Positions 37,601-50,100 of a stretch of 64,000 bases of DNA are shown here, one piece after another. The notes under the pieces are model-generated. The model saw only the letters and a program-made list of their open reading frames with translations, did no database searches and had not been told where the DNA came from. The DNA comes from Cannabis sativa (Eukaryota; Streptophyta; Magnoliopsida; Rosales; Cannabaceae), in NCBI RefSeq assembly GCF_029168945.1, contig NC_083610.1:73027580-73091579 (forward strand). Reading direction: 5' to 3'. Every line of letters begins with the position of its first letter. Positions within the stretch are counted from its first letter, which is position 1. Position numbers and translations under genes: made by a program.

Positions 37601-38266
37601 TGTTAACACCATTAGCTAATTTTAGTTAGTTTGTTGTTAGCTTAGGTTAATTAAATATGTGTTTAGTTAGTTAAGATAGTTAAACTTTCTGTTATGAGCT
37701 TAATGCTCTGTTTATAAATACAGTGGTCATTAATGATAATTAGTGAGCTTTTTACAATTTCTTTTTCGTGTGTTTTCTGTTAGAAAAATTAATATAAACC
37801 CCAAGATCAATTTGTACATAACATAGAACACAATAGTAATACATAATAATTAGGTATGTGTACCTGATTGATCCATAGCAATTACTTCAATTTGATCCAT
37901 AGCAATTACTTCAATTTGATAGTGCAATACTATCAACTAAGTCTTCCTCCCTAGATCTCTAAATCAGAAGCAGTTTATTTATCTGATTATCAAAAGGTAT
38001 ACAATTGTGATGAGACAATATGTATTTATAGAGTTAGGGAGGGGACTTAGCTACATAACCCTAGTTGGACTGGGCCTGCTCATCAAAGGCTTCAGTTAAC
38101 TAGAAAAGCCCACACTTCTGCTTCACCTAGACTTTACACACAGATGTTAAGCCCATTAACAATTGATCACCAACAACATGGGCTAACACAGCAAAGAACT
38201 ATCCAATCAACCCAAGTTTTAATAAAACCAATAAAATTTAATGTAAGCCCAAATAAAAGTCTAACA
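37601..38266 (+). repeat. Probable LTR of a small copia element
   Basis: Starts TGTTAACACC and ends GTCTAACA, ends that are inverted relatives (TGTTA / TAACA). A TATA-like TTTATAAATA lies at 37711-37720. A primer-binding site and gag start follow within 60 bp, which supports this as the 5' LTR. It contains a 25-bp tandem duplication near 37864-37924. The matching 3' LTR was not found. Confidence 0.55.
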
Positions 38267-38295
38267 TTTTTTTCTCCCTGCTTCTTTTCTCTATA

Positions 38296-38540
38296 TGGTA
38301 TCAGAAGTTTGACTCAAGACCATGTCTTCGTCTACCTCCGATCTTCAGGCTCTTGCCATGACACTTGCAACTTAAGCTCCTTAGGCCACTGTCGTACAGT
38401 CCTCTGCATCTGGATCTTGAAATCCTTTTTCAAATTTTTTGTCTTCTTCTCTTACGATCAAGCTCGATCGTATGAATTTCCTTTCTTGGAAATCACAAGT
38501 AATTGAACATAATCTTGATGAGATCTTCTTTTCTCTACAT
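38296..38540 (+). pseudogene. Copia primer-binding site and truncated gag
   Basis: TGGTATCAGAAG at 38296-38307 matches the initiator-Met primer-binding site except near its end. ATG at 38322 starts a frame reading MSSSTSDLQALAM, later IKLDRMNFLSWKSQV, which matches the N-terminal block of plant copia gag proteins (LD-NF-WKSQV). The frame has one TAA, one TAG and one TGA stop within 40 codons and loses similarity after about 38540. Clearly a pseudogene. Confidence 0.65.
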
Positions 38541-38589
38541 ACACTACTAATTAAATATATAAGTGATTGAAATATAGTTAAAGACAAAC

Positions 38590-39890
38590 ATAATTTGTTA
38601 TTTACATGAAAAATGATGTCTCATGCTATATAAGACAAGCATGACATATCATTTTGTTTTTTGTTTTTTTGAAAAAATAAGAGACATCGCTTGCTCAGGC
38701 CAAGTGACATTCATAATCTACAAAATCTATATGACACTTTCTTGAAAACTATTGAAAAACAACGTATTAATCAAAGTTTTAATTTCCTTGTACAATATTT
38801 TTAGAAAAAAATTATTTCAGTATCTTCAAATATAATTTAATAGTTATTTATATTATTTGTACTGGTGTGTAAATGTTCAAAATATGTAAAACAATAAATT
38901 TAATTAGTTATTGCTTTTAAATACAAATTAAGTAAAAATAATAGTTCTATATCAATTGTGACTATCATTTATTAGCAAGTTATTGAATTATGTTGTAGTT
39001 ACTTTAATTGACTATTATATATAATACCAATTAAACGTTATAATAATAATAATAATAAATTCATCAGAGAAGAAAAGTGTCGTCTCATCTATAAAATTTA
39101 CCACACGGCTGTCTAAAAAGCGATGTGCAACTTTAATTTTCTTTTTTAAAAAATATAAATAAAAATTTTATTGAATTATCTTAAATAACTTTCAAACTTT
39201 GTTAAATAATTTATTTATAATTAGATAACATTTTTTAACTTAAAACTACGTAAATAAGTGTTTACATTAATTTTGATAAATTTTTATTGATTTCAAACAA
39301 AACTGTACAGGTCATATTTTTCATTACAATCAAAACCAAAACAGAGACTCTAAAAATAGAGGCTCAAAGAATCAACTCATGACTTTACACAAGGTTTCTC
39401 AATCATTTTTTTTTTTCTATATTAGTTTCTGTACTGATTTTTCATATACATACTATATTGTCTCTTTCACTATTTTTCTATAGTGACTTGTGTTTGGATA
39501 TCAAAACGTTATTATTTCTTGACTTCCAACATAGATTCCCCTCCTAACTTCGATTTCTTGTACTTCTGAATCCAATCAAGTAGTTCCTAAATAATATTAT
39601 TTATCACACTATTCTCTTTATAGTTAATTATTTAAATTAATTTACTTCTGTATTAAGTTTGACTAATAATATTAACTAATCAACATTATTTAATTAAATT
39701 AAAAAATTATTAAGAATAAGCATGAGTCGTCGCTTGTCATGAAAGTGACGTCTCATGTCGTTATAATTAAAATGTACCACATGATGCTTGATTAAAAAGC
39801 GACGTATGATCGTTTCATTTTCTTTAACGAAATGATGCAATTTGTCATCGTTTCACTTACAAATGCATGGATAATAAGACTTCATTTTAT
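38590..39890. mobile_element. Probable DNA transposon remnant with repeated subterminal motifs
   Basis: A GTGACGTCTCATG ... CCACA ... TTAAAAAGCGACGT cassette at about 39735-39815 recurs, diverged, at 39060-39135. A GATGTCTCATGC imperfect inverted repeat lies at 38609-38656. Repeated GACGTCTCATG-type motifs recall CACTA subterminal repeats. No clean termini or duplication were found. A (TAA)n microsatellite is at about 39040-39058. Confidence 0.35.
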
Positions 39891-40639
39891 ATTTTCATCC
39901 CTTTTAAACTAAGGGTCAAGCGCAAGTTGCAATAGTTTGTGTTTTTATCATTTTTCTTCGGTTAATTACCTAACTAGTTATGTGTCTTATCTATGTATGT
40001 TGAAATTGCGGATTATTTTAGAAATATCCAAAAATAACAAAATATTTAAATTTTTACAAGATTTTGTTTTTTATTACAATTTTTTTTTACAGACCGTTGT
40101 TTTTAAGTTGTTCTAAAAATGATATTATTTATACGTTATTTTAATGTTACAAAAATATAATATAATGTTGGGTACTTTGTGTAAATTTCAATTAAAATAA
40201 TTTATGTTAACTATAAGTCAAAATTTTGAATATATTGCATCTATAAGTTATTATTGCAAAATAAATTTTATGGCTAGAGTAATTCTATAAGTTTCTTTGT
40301 GTTTAGATATTTAAATTTTCAATATAAATATGTGATAGGCTTTGTCCATTATTTTGCATGTAAAGCAAGAAGAAGAAAAAAAGGTTGTATTTCATAATAC
40401 CAAAAAATGACAAAATGTTTAACAAAATATAGATTTACAATTTCTTTAACATTTTTTTACGGATTTTTAACTATTTTTTTTTTTTGTTAAATATGACAGT
40501 TATTTTTCCAATGTTTTCTAAAAAAAAATACAAGTAAAAAACCTATGAAAAAATCCACAAAAATGTGGTTTTAGATACTTTGTATAAAAAACAAAAAATT
40601 CAAAAAGGTAAAAATAAAATAAAATACAATTTGATAGCT

Positions 40640-41629
40640 CATATTACTACGAGCCATAAATATGAACATGGCATGTGAATATAAGTCTCGAAGATTGAGA
40701 AAAACTATAAACATAAAGAATAAAATAAGCTTCTCACCTCAGGATGTGCTACAATTAATGAGGCGTTGTCTCGCATTATTATATTATGGCTATCAAATAA
40801 AAGCGATAAAATTATAAATACAATGATTAGCGAGAATAACAACATCATAAGCTAATCTCAAAACTTAACCGAGGTAAACAAGGTGTACATAAAACACGAA
40901 GGGATGAGCTGAGTGAAAAGGGTAGATAATGAGTTCTTTAAGAGCTTACGACTCATTGACCCACATACTCATGAGTATATTGAAAGACTAAGGAATATGA
41001 GCCAAAGACGACCCATCACGGAATGTTCATAAATGATGTGAGATAATTGACTCTAAGGAACACGAATGACTCAATCCTAAGTACTATCTAAAGACTCATC
41101 TCAGAAGACAGAAGCAAGGAAGATACTTCAATTAACACTTTGCAAAATACGCCTAGCCATTTTAGTGAAGAATGCGAGGCATATTTTTGGGTATGTTATC
41201 TCGGTAAAGAAACTGCTTTTAAGATAAGTACAAAAAACAGTTACTAGTAGTTAGATCATTAATCCCACATGTTATAAATATGAAACGTGGAGATCGTTCA
41301 CATTTCATGAACGAGTATCTAGATAAGATCTAAAGGAAATAACAGTCATTCCTAAAAATTCTATAAATAGGGAAGGACCCACGGAGAAATGATGGTTTTT
41401 TTGGGAGGAGAAACTCTTGAGAAATTAAGTATTAAAAATACCCAAAAATATCTTGAATCCAGAAATACTATGAAGGAATAATCAGAAATAATAACGACTA
41501 TTGGAGTATGCAGATTTTAACTATAAAGTGATGTAAAATTTCTTTTTGTCTTATTTATATTTAGTTATTATAAATATTTTAATTTTATTTATAAGGCTTC
41601 ATTATTATTAATGAATTTTTGTGCTAACA
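40640..41629 (+). repeat. LTR of a gypsy-type element
   Basis: Ends TGTGCTAACA at 41629, directly before TTTGGTGCTTTCATTGAGAG, a leader/primer-site sequence common after plant gypsy LTRs. A TATA box CTATAAATAG is at 41361-41370, about 270 bp before the LTR end. The left boundary is not defined. Confidence 0.5.
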
Positions 41630-41710
41630 ATTTGGTGCTTTCATTGAGAGTCTTTGTTTAAAAATTAACAACTCGAAACACATCTCCTCGATATAATCAG
41701 ACTTCCTCGT

Positions 41711-42350
41711 CATGGAAAACACTCAACATGATTAACCAGTCATGGAAGAAGAGACAGTGCATCGATCAGGAAAAGAGCCCCAAGGAACACATACTTAAAA
41801 TAGACCAAACCAAGGAAGGAATCCCATTGAAAGGAACTCCGGAAGAGATGACCCTGAGGAAGAAATTCCCGAGAGAAGAGATTCAAATATGTATGACCCC
41901 ATGAGGTATGTCCCACTCGTGGAGTTAGAAAACTGACAACTTCGACAAAGACTCGCGAAATCTAATCAAAGGAATGAGGAGTTAGAACGAGCTATGGTTG
42001 CGGCCAAAACAACCCCAAATGATGCATCATCGGTACAAGAAGAACAACTTGTCTGACGGCCACGAGGAAGACTACATGGGTCACAAACCAGAGGGGCACG
42101 AAGACCCAATGCCACTAAACAGGAGTAAAATAACCCCATTCGCCCCTAGGATCAACAACTAGGGGAAACAAGGAAAATTCATATCGATGAGCATGGGCCA
42201 CAGACTCATGGTGCCACTACTTTGAGGTAGGCACGACTAAGGGGTCAACAGTCATCTCATAGAGACGGTGAAGGTATAAATGATCAAATACCTAATCGAT
42301 CTGCTCGCCCTCCACGACCACCATGTGGACCATGAAGGTAGGAAAGGAAC
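41711..42350 (+). pseudogene. Degenerate gypsy gag N-terminus
   Basis: From ATG 41711 a frame reads MENTQHD, then a stop, then a charged stretch with DDPEEEIPERRDS, then VELEN and LRQRLAKSNQRNEELERAM. This is a coiled-coil-like segment typical of the N-terminal part of plant gypsy gag. At least five stops interrupt it. It directly follows an LTR and primer-site region. Confidence 0.45.
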
Positions 42351-43217
42351 AATAGGTATACTTATCTAAACATGGGGCGATTTTCCAATGTCATGACATC
42401 AAGTGAAACTATTGTTAGGTTTCTAACTTGCTGATTGTCTTATTAAACAATGACAGAGATATATGGTTATCGGGTTAGGGCATCGACATTGCCTTATTAG
42501 GCAATGAGATATATGGATGCCAGGTTAGGGCATCGGTGTTACCTTATTAGGCAATGAGATATATAGATGTTGGGGTAGGGCATCAGCGTTGCCTTATTAG
42601 GCAATGACATATGTGGATGTCAAGGTAGGGCAATGTTGCCTTATTAGGCAATGAGATATGTGGATGTTGGGTTAGGACATCAGGGTTGTCTTATTAGGCA
42701 ACAACATAAATAGTTATTTTATAAAGTAACATATACGACTTAGTCTTATTATACAAGTGCTTGAGTATTACTGTTTAATTATGTTATTTATCCTGATTTA
42801 GATATCTGGCTATTATATACTTTCATTGTTTACTTTTCTACTAAGTCTTTGTGACTCACAAGTGCTTTGTGGTGCAGGTAAGGGTAAGGGGAAACTAGGG
42901 CAACTATGAGACGACAGTCTTCTTCGGCAAACATACATATTGACTTATCCGACTTGTATGGTCAAGTTGTCAAAGGTTGTTTTGGGATGTACCTAATGTG
43001 TATTTTGACTTACTATTGTATATAGCCTTTTTGTAAAACTTTTGTAATAGGGGATCCCCGAAACAAGTTTTTAGCAATGTCATCCTGTTCATTATTATGG
43101 TTTTATGTTGGTGAAGTTTTTATTATTATCACAAATTTTATTAAATAATTAACCTATTATCCCTAAACTATGTTCCAAAAGTACATACGTGGCGTCCCTA
43201 GGGATTAGGGTGTTACA
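42351..43217 (+). repeat. Gypsy-type LTR fragment ending GGGTGTTACA
   Basis: Ends AGGGTGTTACA at 43217. CTTTGTGGTGCAGGTAAGGG near 42862 is typical of a Del/Tekay-type plant LTR. The 5' end is undefined. The region carries a six-copy minisatellite (42435-42701). Confidence 0.45.
42435..42701. repeat. Minisatellite, six ~50-bp units, each with a hairpin
   Basis: Units start at 42435, 42489, 42539, 42589, 42636 and 42686. The consensus begins with TTGCCTTATTAGGCAA, a 6-bp-arm hairpin, followed by TGAGATATATGGATG and GGTTAGGGCATC. Unit lengths are 54, 50, 50, 47 and 50 bp. The first unit reads TTGTCTTATTAAACAA, where one arm change is matched by a complementary change in the other arm. Confidence 0.85.
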
Positions 43218-43299
43218 TCGTGTGTATACTTCACAGAACTGATTGGGCAGTGCACTTTTTTGGAGTATCTTTCCAACTTGTAGAAGACAGTCTTCTCCT

Positions 43300-43860
43300 T
43301 GTGACCCCTCATGGGTGGAGATTTAATCTTGTAGAAATATAAATCTCCTTAGGTGTTGGTACTGTTTTCTTGTGCCACGAACACAAAATGTACCATCCAG
43401 ATAGGAGATGGTACATATGTGGTATAAACTGGAAGGGTGCAACTCCAGCTACCGCACAGAAGTTGGCAAAGTAACACCTTGGCAGAAGGTGTGCACCCAT
43501 CTCCACATGGGCCCAACTCTAAATGTCGAAGCCCCCAATCAACACATTTGTTTAGTTTCTCTGTTGACGGAGACCCTATTCCAGTACAACCCCGGAACAC
43601 TTTCAAGCCTCCGCAAGGTCTCGTATTTCTGGAGGTTACCATAAATCTTGAATTTATTAATGTACTAGTCCATTTCCCATGGACTGTCGTTCAACATCAA
43701 TTTTGGTGCATTCTCCTGCTCCATTACCTTGTATTCTAGTTCAACCTCTTCTCGCTGGACCTTCTTGGACGTGATTTCTGTGGAAAGAAAATCAAGCAGT
43801 TAGCTACCCAAACTACCTAATATAGAGAGGGAGAAGGGGAATCCTCCCCCATAAAGTGCT
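43300..43860 (-). pseudogene. Inverted copy of the PF04195-like gypsy protein
   Basis: 43309-43506 on the - strand encodes HLLPRCYFANFCAVAGVAPF followed by QFIPHMYHLLSGWYILC, closely parallel to 36238-36504. Upstream (to the right) lie a K-rich linker and non-coding leader-like sequence up to the copia LTR at 44314. The frame is broken on both sides. Confidence 0.5.
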
Positions 43861-44313
43861 TGAAGAGGTCCTTACCAGATTCACTATCTAGAAACAAAAA
43901 CTTTCAGGGCTCATTTGTTCCAAATAGGAAATCAAGAACAATTCATGTGAAGAAAAATGAACGATTCAGATCGTGTATCCAAAAGCACAAATATATCATG
44001 TGGCTCGAAAGTCCAGCAACCAAGCATGTCAAGCATTTAATGCCCCTAGAACCGAGGCATAAATCAATGATGAAAGTACTTTTCTTAATTTTTGCGCCAA
44101 TAATAAACAACTATAAAAATAAAAGCTTTTCAGGAAAGCAACTCTTTTGTAAACGTACTCCTCCACCACTAGAGGACTGCCACGCCTGCTTCCCAAAGCT
44201 GAAGATGGAAGTCCACCTTCCACGATCTACTAGCACTTGGAAAGCAATAAGAATTTTACTTTTAACCTCCACATGTCTACTCATATGGATTGGAGCAAGC
44301 TTCCACAATACAC

Positions 44314-46205
44314 TGTTGGGCTTTGAGCCCTAAATAAAACTCTATTTCAATGTAATCTTTTCTATTCAATTATCAATAAAGAAACAAATTTAATTTCATT
44401 ACTTGTTTAATGTGTTATTTGGTTCATGTGATCATTTATTTACTTATTTGATTAAAAAATTCATCCAAATCCTTATCACACTGATATTCTTATTGTGTTG
44501 TCAACGTAGTAGAAAATAATCGAGATTGTGTGATTAAATGTATTCCTATGATTTATCAGTACATAGGGTTTAACTGATATGATAATCTACAACGTAGTTT
44601 ACTTGCACCTTGGATAAGTGTTATGTCCTTTCCAGGGCATTGGTTAAAGTAAGCTTGGATTGGATGTATGGAGTATACATCAGAACGGACCGATATTGAA
44701 CTTGGATTAGATATAATAAACTTAGCGTAATATCTATTCAATTCAATATCACCTAGTTGATCCTAGATCAAATGATCTCAATCCTGAGATGGTTAGGTTC
44801 TAGTTCAGTTGCATTATTTGTGTTCTTTAATCTATTAGTTGAAGTCGATCAAATGGTTCTTCCTGTGACGTATAGGTTAAGAACATGGTAGTTCAATTGA
44901 GTGAGAACGCTAATCATAGATACGAAATCTATAACTTCTATCTGGATATAGAAGTGAAACGATGATTTCCTTCGAACTTGGCTAAATAGAGATAAATGAT
45001 AGAGCGCTCATTTTAGTGATTATATTAGTTCACTGAAATATCATTTATAGGTTACTAAGTGTTTTAAGGATAAAATACACTGAAGTGTGTAACGGTAATT
45101 TTGTCCCTACTCAATGTAAATCATCTATAAAGGATCATTAATTATTGAGATTATAATAATGGATAACTAATAACGTATCTATATCGTGGAACATATAGAG
45201 CGTTCTATATAAGTGAGAGTGCAATTCCAAGTTCTATAGTGGTGCAATAAGGAATTAATAAGTTAGAAAATTTACTTGGTAAATTCTAGATGTGCTTATT
45301 GGAAGCTCGGTTATATAGGCCCATAGACCATGGTCCCCATACTAGTTGAGACAAACTGCTTGTAAGACTCAGTTAATTGATTTTAGTTAATCAATTTTAA
45401 TTCTAAAATTAGACTATGTCTAATTTATGAATTTTCACTATGTTATGGCTTGATTGTGAAGAAATAGGATTTTAGGGTTAATTTATTAATTAAGAGACTT
45501 TGTGGAGTCTAATTAATAAATATTATAAATGACAATTTTATTTGATAATTATTTAATTATTAAATAAATAGTTTTGGCATTTATAGGGTTGAAAGTGCAA
45601 AAAGTGGTATTCGTGAAAAATAGATAAATGGTTGAGAAAAATGGCAAAAATTTAACTAGTGTTGGGCCCACAAATGGCTGGCCACTTAGTGCTAATTTTG
45701 CTCCATTTTTATCATTTTGTTATTTCAAATAAATCAACTCTAACCCTAAGAGAAGTAGAATAAAAAGAAAAGAAAGTCTCATTATCCAACTAATGCTTCA
45801 AAGGTAATAAACCTAGTTTTCTTTCTCTCTAGGTTTATGAGACTTCTTCTTTTTCTTTTCTTCTCTTATTTTCGAATTCTATAATGTTCTTCACAAAAAT
45901 AAATTCTGCCATTAATGATTGAGTGCATGCCCACCCATAACAAGTGAGTCCTCAATCATAGTGTGTAAGACTCTGAAGAATCCAAACAACAGAAGGAATT
46001 TCGACCTCAGATCTTGGTGATACTCTGCGACAGAAATGATACAAGGGTTAGAGATTTGAGCGGAGTGAGTCATTTAATTCTGCTGCAACCAATGTAAGGT
46101 TTCTCATACCTTTTATGTGTTTATTTTCATCGTTTTAGAAATTCATATTTAGAATGTTAAAAACATACTTCTTAGTAAATTTAGATCCTGATAACTTTTT
46201 CGACA
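44314..46205 (+). mobile_element. Copia LTR, probably solo, diverged
   Basis: Begins TGTTGGGCTTTGAGCCCTAA and runs parallel to the LTR family at 20639, 25435 and 33671, including the TTATATTCCACTGTG-type, GGTGGAGATCTC-type and TATAGAGCGTTCTATAT blocks. The right end is eroded: it reaches ...GATCCTGATAA and CGACA at 46205 instead of TTTCCAACA. No target duplication is visible. It is clearly older than the other three copies. Confidence 0.75.
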
Positions 46206-46679
46206 ACTTTTTCAGTACCGATATCTTCTCCGACGACTTTTCGACAATATTTATTATTAGAGGTTTTATCAAATTTATTTATCTTCTTTCTTTTTGTTTC
46301 ACATATTTTAAACTTTAATTATTTTTTAATATCATATCTTTTTACATGATTTATTTATGCTATATAAAATTAACTATTTATCTACTAACAAACTTAAATA
46401 TTTATATTATAAATTACTTATTAAAAAAAATAAAAACACGTGGAAAATGGTCGGGAGATCCTTACACCCATAAGAGAAGTAGAAATTGCCACCGGTGGAT
46501 TCGTAACTAAGCCAGACTGTCCGTAGCAATTACCAAATTATTGATCAAAATAATTTTATAATTAGTATTAGTTTTTTTTTTTTTTTTTGCTAAAATATAA
46601 TTAATTAGTATTAGTTATTGACTCGAAAGAGACACACTAACCCTTACAAAGAAAAAAAAGAACGAAAGAGACATACTAA
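46206..46679. other. AT-rich spacer upstream of CESA1
   Basis: No gene or repeat boundary recognised. A T run is at about 46571-46588. Confidence 0.4.
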
Positions 46680-47113
46680 CACCGCAAAGTACACGTGGCA
46701 GTATTTTATTGCAGAGTTGTAGACCTGCTGTTGGAAGAATGTCATAGCTGAGAAGTAGGTGATTTCAGCTCTAGATACGGCTCAATGACCAGCTACGGCT
46801 ACGACTTGCAATATACTGATTAGTGGTGGAAGCTATCTTGGAGCTAGCCATGTAAGCCGCTATAGAACCTTAAGCTGTCGGTAGGCACCGGCTACCGGTT
46901 TAACCGATTAGAATACTAAAATAATCCTCAAAACAAAGCGATAAAATGACCCACTGCAGCCGTTAGGGAGACAAAGATAGTACGGCAATGGCGTATTGAA
47001 GGGGCGAAGAATTCACTGTCTTCTTCTCTCTTCACTACGCACCTTATTATCTGAATACCAGGAAAACACTCTGCGATCAGCCACTGAAGGCTGAGGAATC
47101 AAGTTGAAGAGTC
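46680..47113 (+). promoter_or_regulatory. CESA1 promoter and 5' UTR region
   Basis: Less AT-rich than its surroundings. It has a CACGTG core at about 46691 and a pyrimidine patch (CTTCTTCTCTCTTCAC) at about 47020-47036 that may mark the transcription start, giving a 5' UTR of roughly 80-100 nt. No convincing TATA box is seen. The start codon at 47114 is preceded by GAAGAGTC. Confidence 0.4.
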
Positions 47114-50100
47114 ATGGAAGCCAATGCCGGATTGGTTGCCGGGTCTCACACGAGGAATGAGCTCGTTCGGATTCGTCACGATTCCGATAATGGGGTTAGT
47201 CTTTACAAACTTCCTTTTTCTTTTGTGTGATTAATTTTAAAGCTGATCGCTTTGTACTGGTTAGATCTGATTGGTCATTCTGAGGAAGTGAGTTTTCACT
47301 TCATGAATTTGTAATTTGTTTTTTTTTTCCTAAATACTTTATTTTGCTTGGATCTGAGTTGCCGGTGAGTGAAAGAAGTTTTTGATCATATATTGAGCCC
47401 TCTCGAAAAGGTGAGGGGCGTATTGTTCTTGTGGAGTCAAAGTTTGGATTATTCTATCTGTTTTTGGTGTTAATTCTAGCGGTCAATGCGATTCTCCCAA
47501 AAAATTTGATATTAGATATGTGATATATGTGGTTAATTTTCTAGATTATGTCGGTAGCTGCTGATTTTGCTTGATTTTCTTGCTGTGTGCTTTAATTTTC
47601 TTATTTCTGCTGCTGTAAATACGGGTTAGGCTTTTTGACACGCCACGATAATTAGGCACGAAAAAATATGAGTTTGGGAGCATGATAAGGTACGAAAAAT
47701 GTATTCTTAAGCACGAAAGACACGACACGTAAACACGAATAGATTAGTTCGAAAATCAGGACACGGGGACAAGTCCGAAAAACACCGCACACCATATTAA
47801 AAAACTTTATAATTTATTAATAATAATATTAAGATATAAATTTATTAATTATAAATAAATTAAAACAATAATAACACTTAAATATAATATTGAATAGTAT
47901 AATTTTATAATTAAAATTATTAAAATATGAAAAATTAAAATTAAATATTTATTTATTTATAGGGTGTGATACCAAAATTTGAGTATTTATAAGTAAAAAT
48001 TTAAATTCTAATAATACTAATAATTTTTTTTTTATATAATTATCTATAAAATATTGTTCAAATTTATATAAATATAATTAAAAGCTATAAAATATTAGTA
48101 ATTGTAAAAAAATATGAAAAAGTAAAGTATAAGTTTAAGTCCGGATATGAAAATGGACTAACTTATTTAACAAATAGGGACCGACACGAGTAGAGCACGA
48201 TACGAATTCGAGCACGGCACGAAAATACTGGGCTTACGAACCGTGCCGGGCCTACTCTTTAAAAATATTGGCACGATATTTTTTACGCACGGCACGACAC
48301 GATCTATTTTTTGAAAAGCACGAATAAATATAAGCCGGACCCAACACGCACAAACTTACAATATTAGATCTTGGTATTGTGGGATTTAGCTATTAATCAC
48401 GTGGTAAGCTAGCTTTTAGCACTAATTAGTTATATTAGTTCTGAGACTTAGTGTCTGAAGACTCTTTCTCCACTCAGCTAAATCTCATTACTACTGTCAT
48501 ATGGGTTTAGCTCGATAAAAAAATTGCCATAATTTAGTACCAAGCCTTGCTTAGTTGGGTGGATATAATCTAAGACCTCTCCTATGTTGTATAATTTGTA
48601 CTAAATTTAGTCCAAAATATGAACAAATGCTATATTTGCTAATATTGTTATTGTACTCCAATGGACAATATCATTTTAAGATGTAAATTAAGACAAAAAG
48701 TAAAATAACATTAATGACTATTCATAAATTAAATATTTTAAAAATAATTAATAGCAATATTATAATTAAAAATGTGTATTAAAGTATATCATTAATAATT
48801 AGAGCATTGCTATTGAGCACCAATGGTGCCCAACACCTTCTATAGGTGGCGGCTTATTATTGGTTAACGATATTTCCTAAAAGCTATTTCTTTAAACTAT
48901 ATAGGGCCCTATACTACACCACTATGTTAGCTCCCCATCGGAAATACTTTAATTCAGCTCTGCAATTAAATTCTTACTGCCCTATCAAAGATTTGCAGTC
49001 AATACATGAATTTGAAGCTAAAACTGCTTGCATTTTGTTTCAGAGGGTCATTATATTAAAATGTTTGATGAGAGATAGCTTGAGTTTTTTTCTTTCTGGT
49101 GGGCAATTTGAATTTTCGATCCCTATTATGACTTTTGCATGTTCTGTGCACTGTTAAAGTTCTACAATTGTAAAATTATTTCAAAGTGAAGCTTGTTTAG
49201 TTATATTAAGGCTATTGGTTGAAAGATCTAGTTCTTTGTTTCTTTTATCTTTTTCCCTATCTAAATAATTATCTTAAAGCGGGCCTTATTTAGTTTAAAA
49301 AAGAGTTCCATCTGGAATATTTGATATCTTCTGTAGTTTTAATTTGGAAGCTGTCTTTGAATAATGCAGCCCAAACCCGTGGATTTGAGTGGCCAAATAT
49401 GTAAGATCTGTGGGGCTGCTGTTGGTCTGACAGCTGATGGTGATGTATTTGTTGCTTGCAATGAGTGTGCATACCCAGTTTGTCGGCCTTGTTATGAATA
49501 TGAAAGAAAAGAGGGAGACCAATCTTGCCCAAAGTGCAAGACTAGGTATCAAAGGCTCAAAGGTGAGCTAGGATGGTACTTTCATGTTTTTGTTTGTAAA
49601 ATATTGCATCATTTTTGGACCTTGTAAGAATTGTCCGATGGATATCTTTTAGGGAGTCCTCGTGTGGATGGCGATGATGATGAGGATGGAGATGATGATC
49701 TGGAGAATGAGTTCAATTATGGTCAAGGTAATAGCAATGCAAGACGCCGGTGGCAAGTAGAAGATGCTGACCTCTCATCTTCCTCTAGACATGAGTCTCA
49801 ACAGCCGATTCGCCTCCTCACCAATGGGCAGCCGGTAGGAAATTAAAGCAATGTCTGCTGATCAATATAATCTCTGTATTTTTTCACCCTACATTTTCAA
49901 TATAGGTTTTGTTTTTCTTTTTTGGCTAACATTTCCTTCCCACATCTCTCTTATTTGTTTCTACATAGAATTATCTAAAGTAGTAGGTTGCCTAATTTGT
50001 GTAGTGTTATGGGATGTGGTAAATAACTAGGTTCAGTGACCCAGGAGTGTAAAAATTAAATAAAAAACTAGGTTCCGGTATTCTCAGAGATGTTGTCCTT

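Noticed and set aside
42435..42701. CRISPR-like or terminator array
   Set aside because: The whole ~50-bp unit is repeated, not just the hairpin, so it is a minisatellite.
43860..44333. 157-codon frame at 43860-44333
   Set aside because: No domain; it overlaps the start of a copia LTR and the leader of a broken gypsy element on the other strand.
48846..49157. 103-codon frame in CESA1 intron 1
   Set aside because: Lies partly in a MITE and wholly in an intron with good splice sites; no homology seen.
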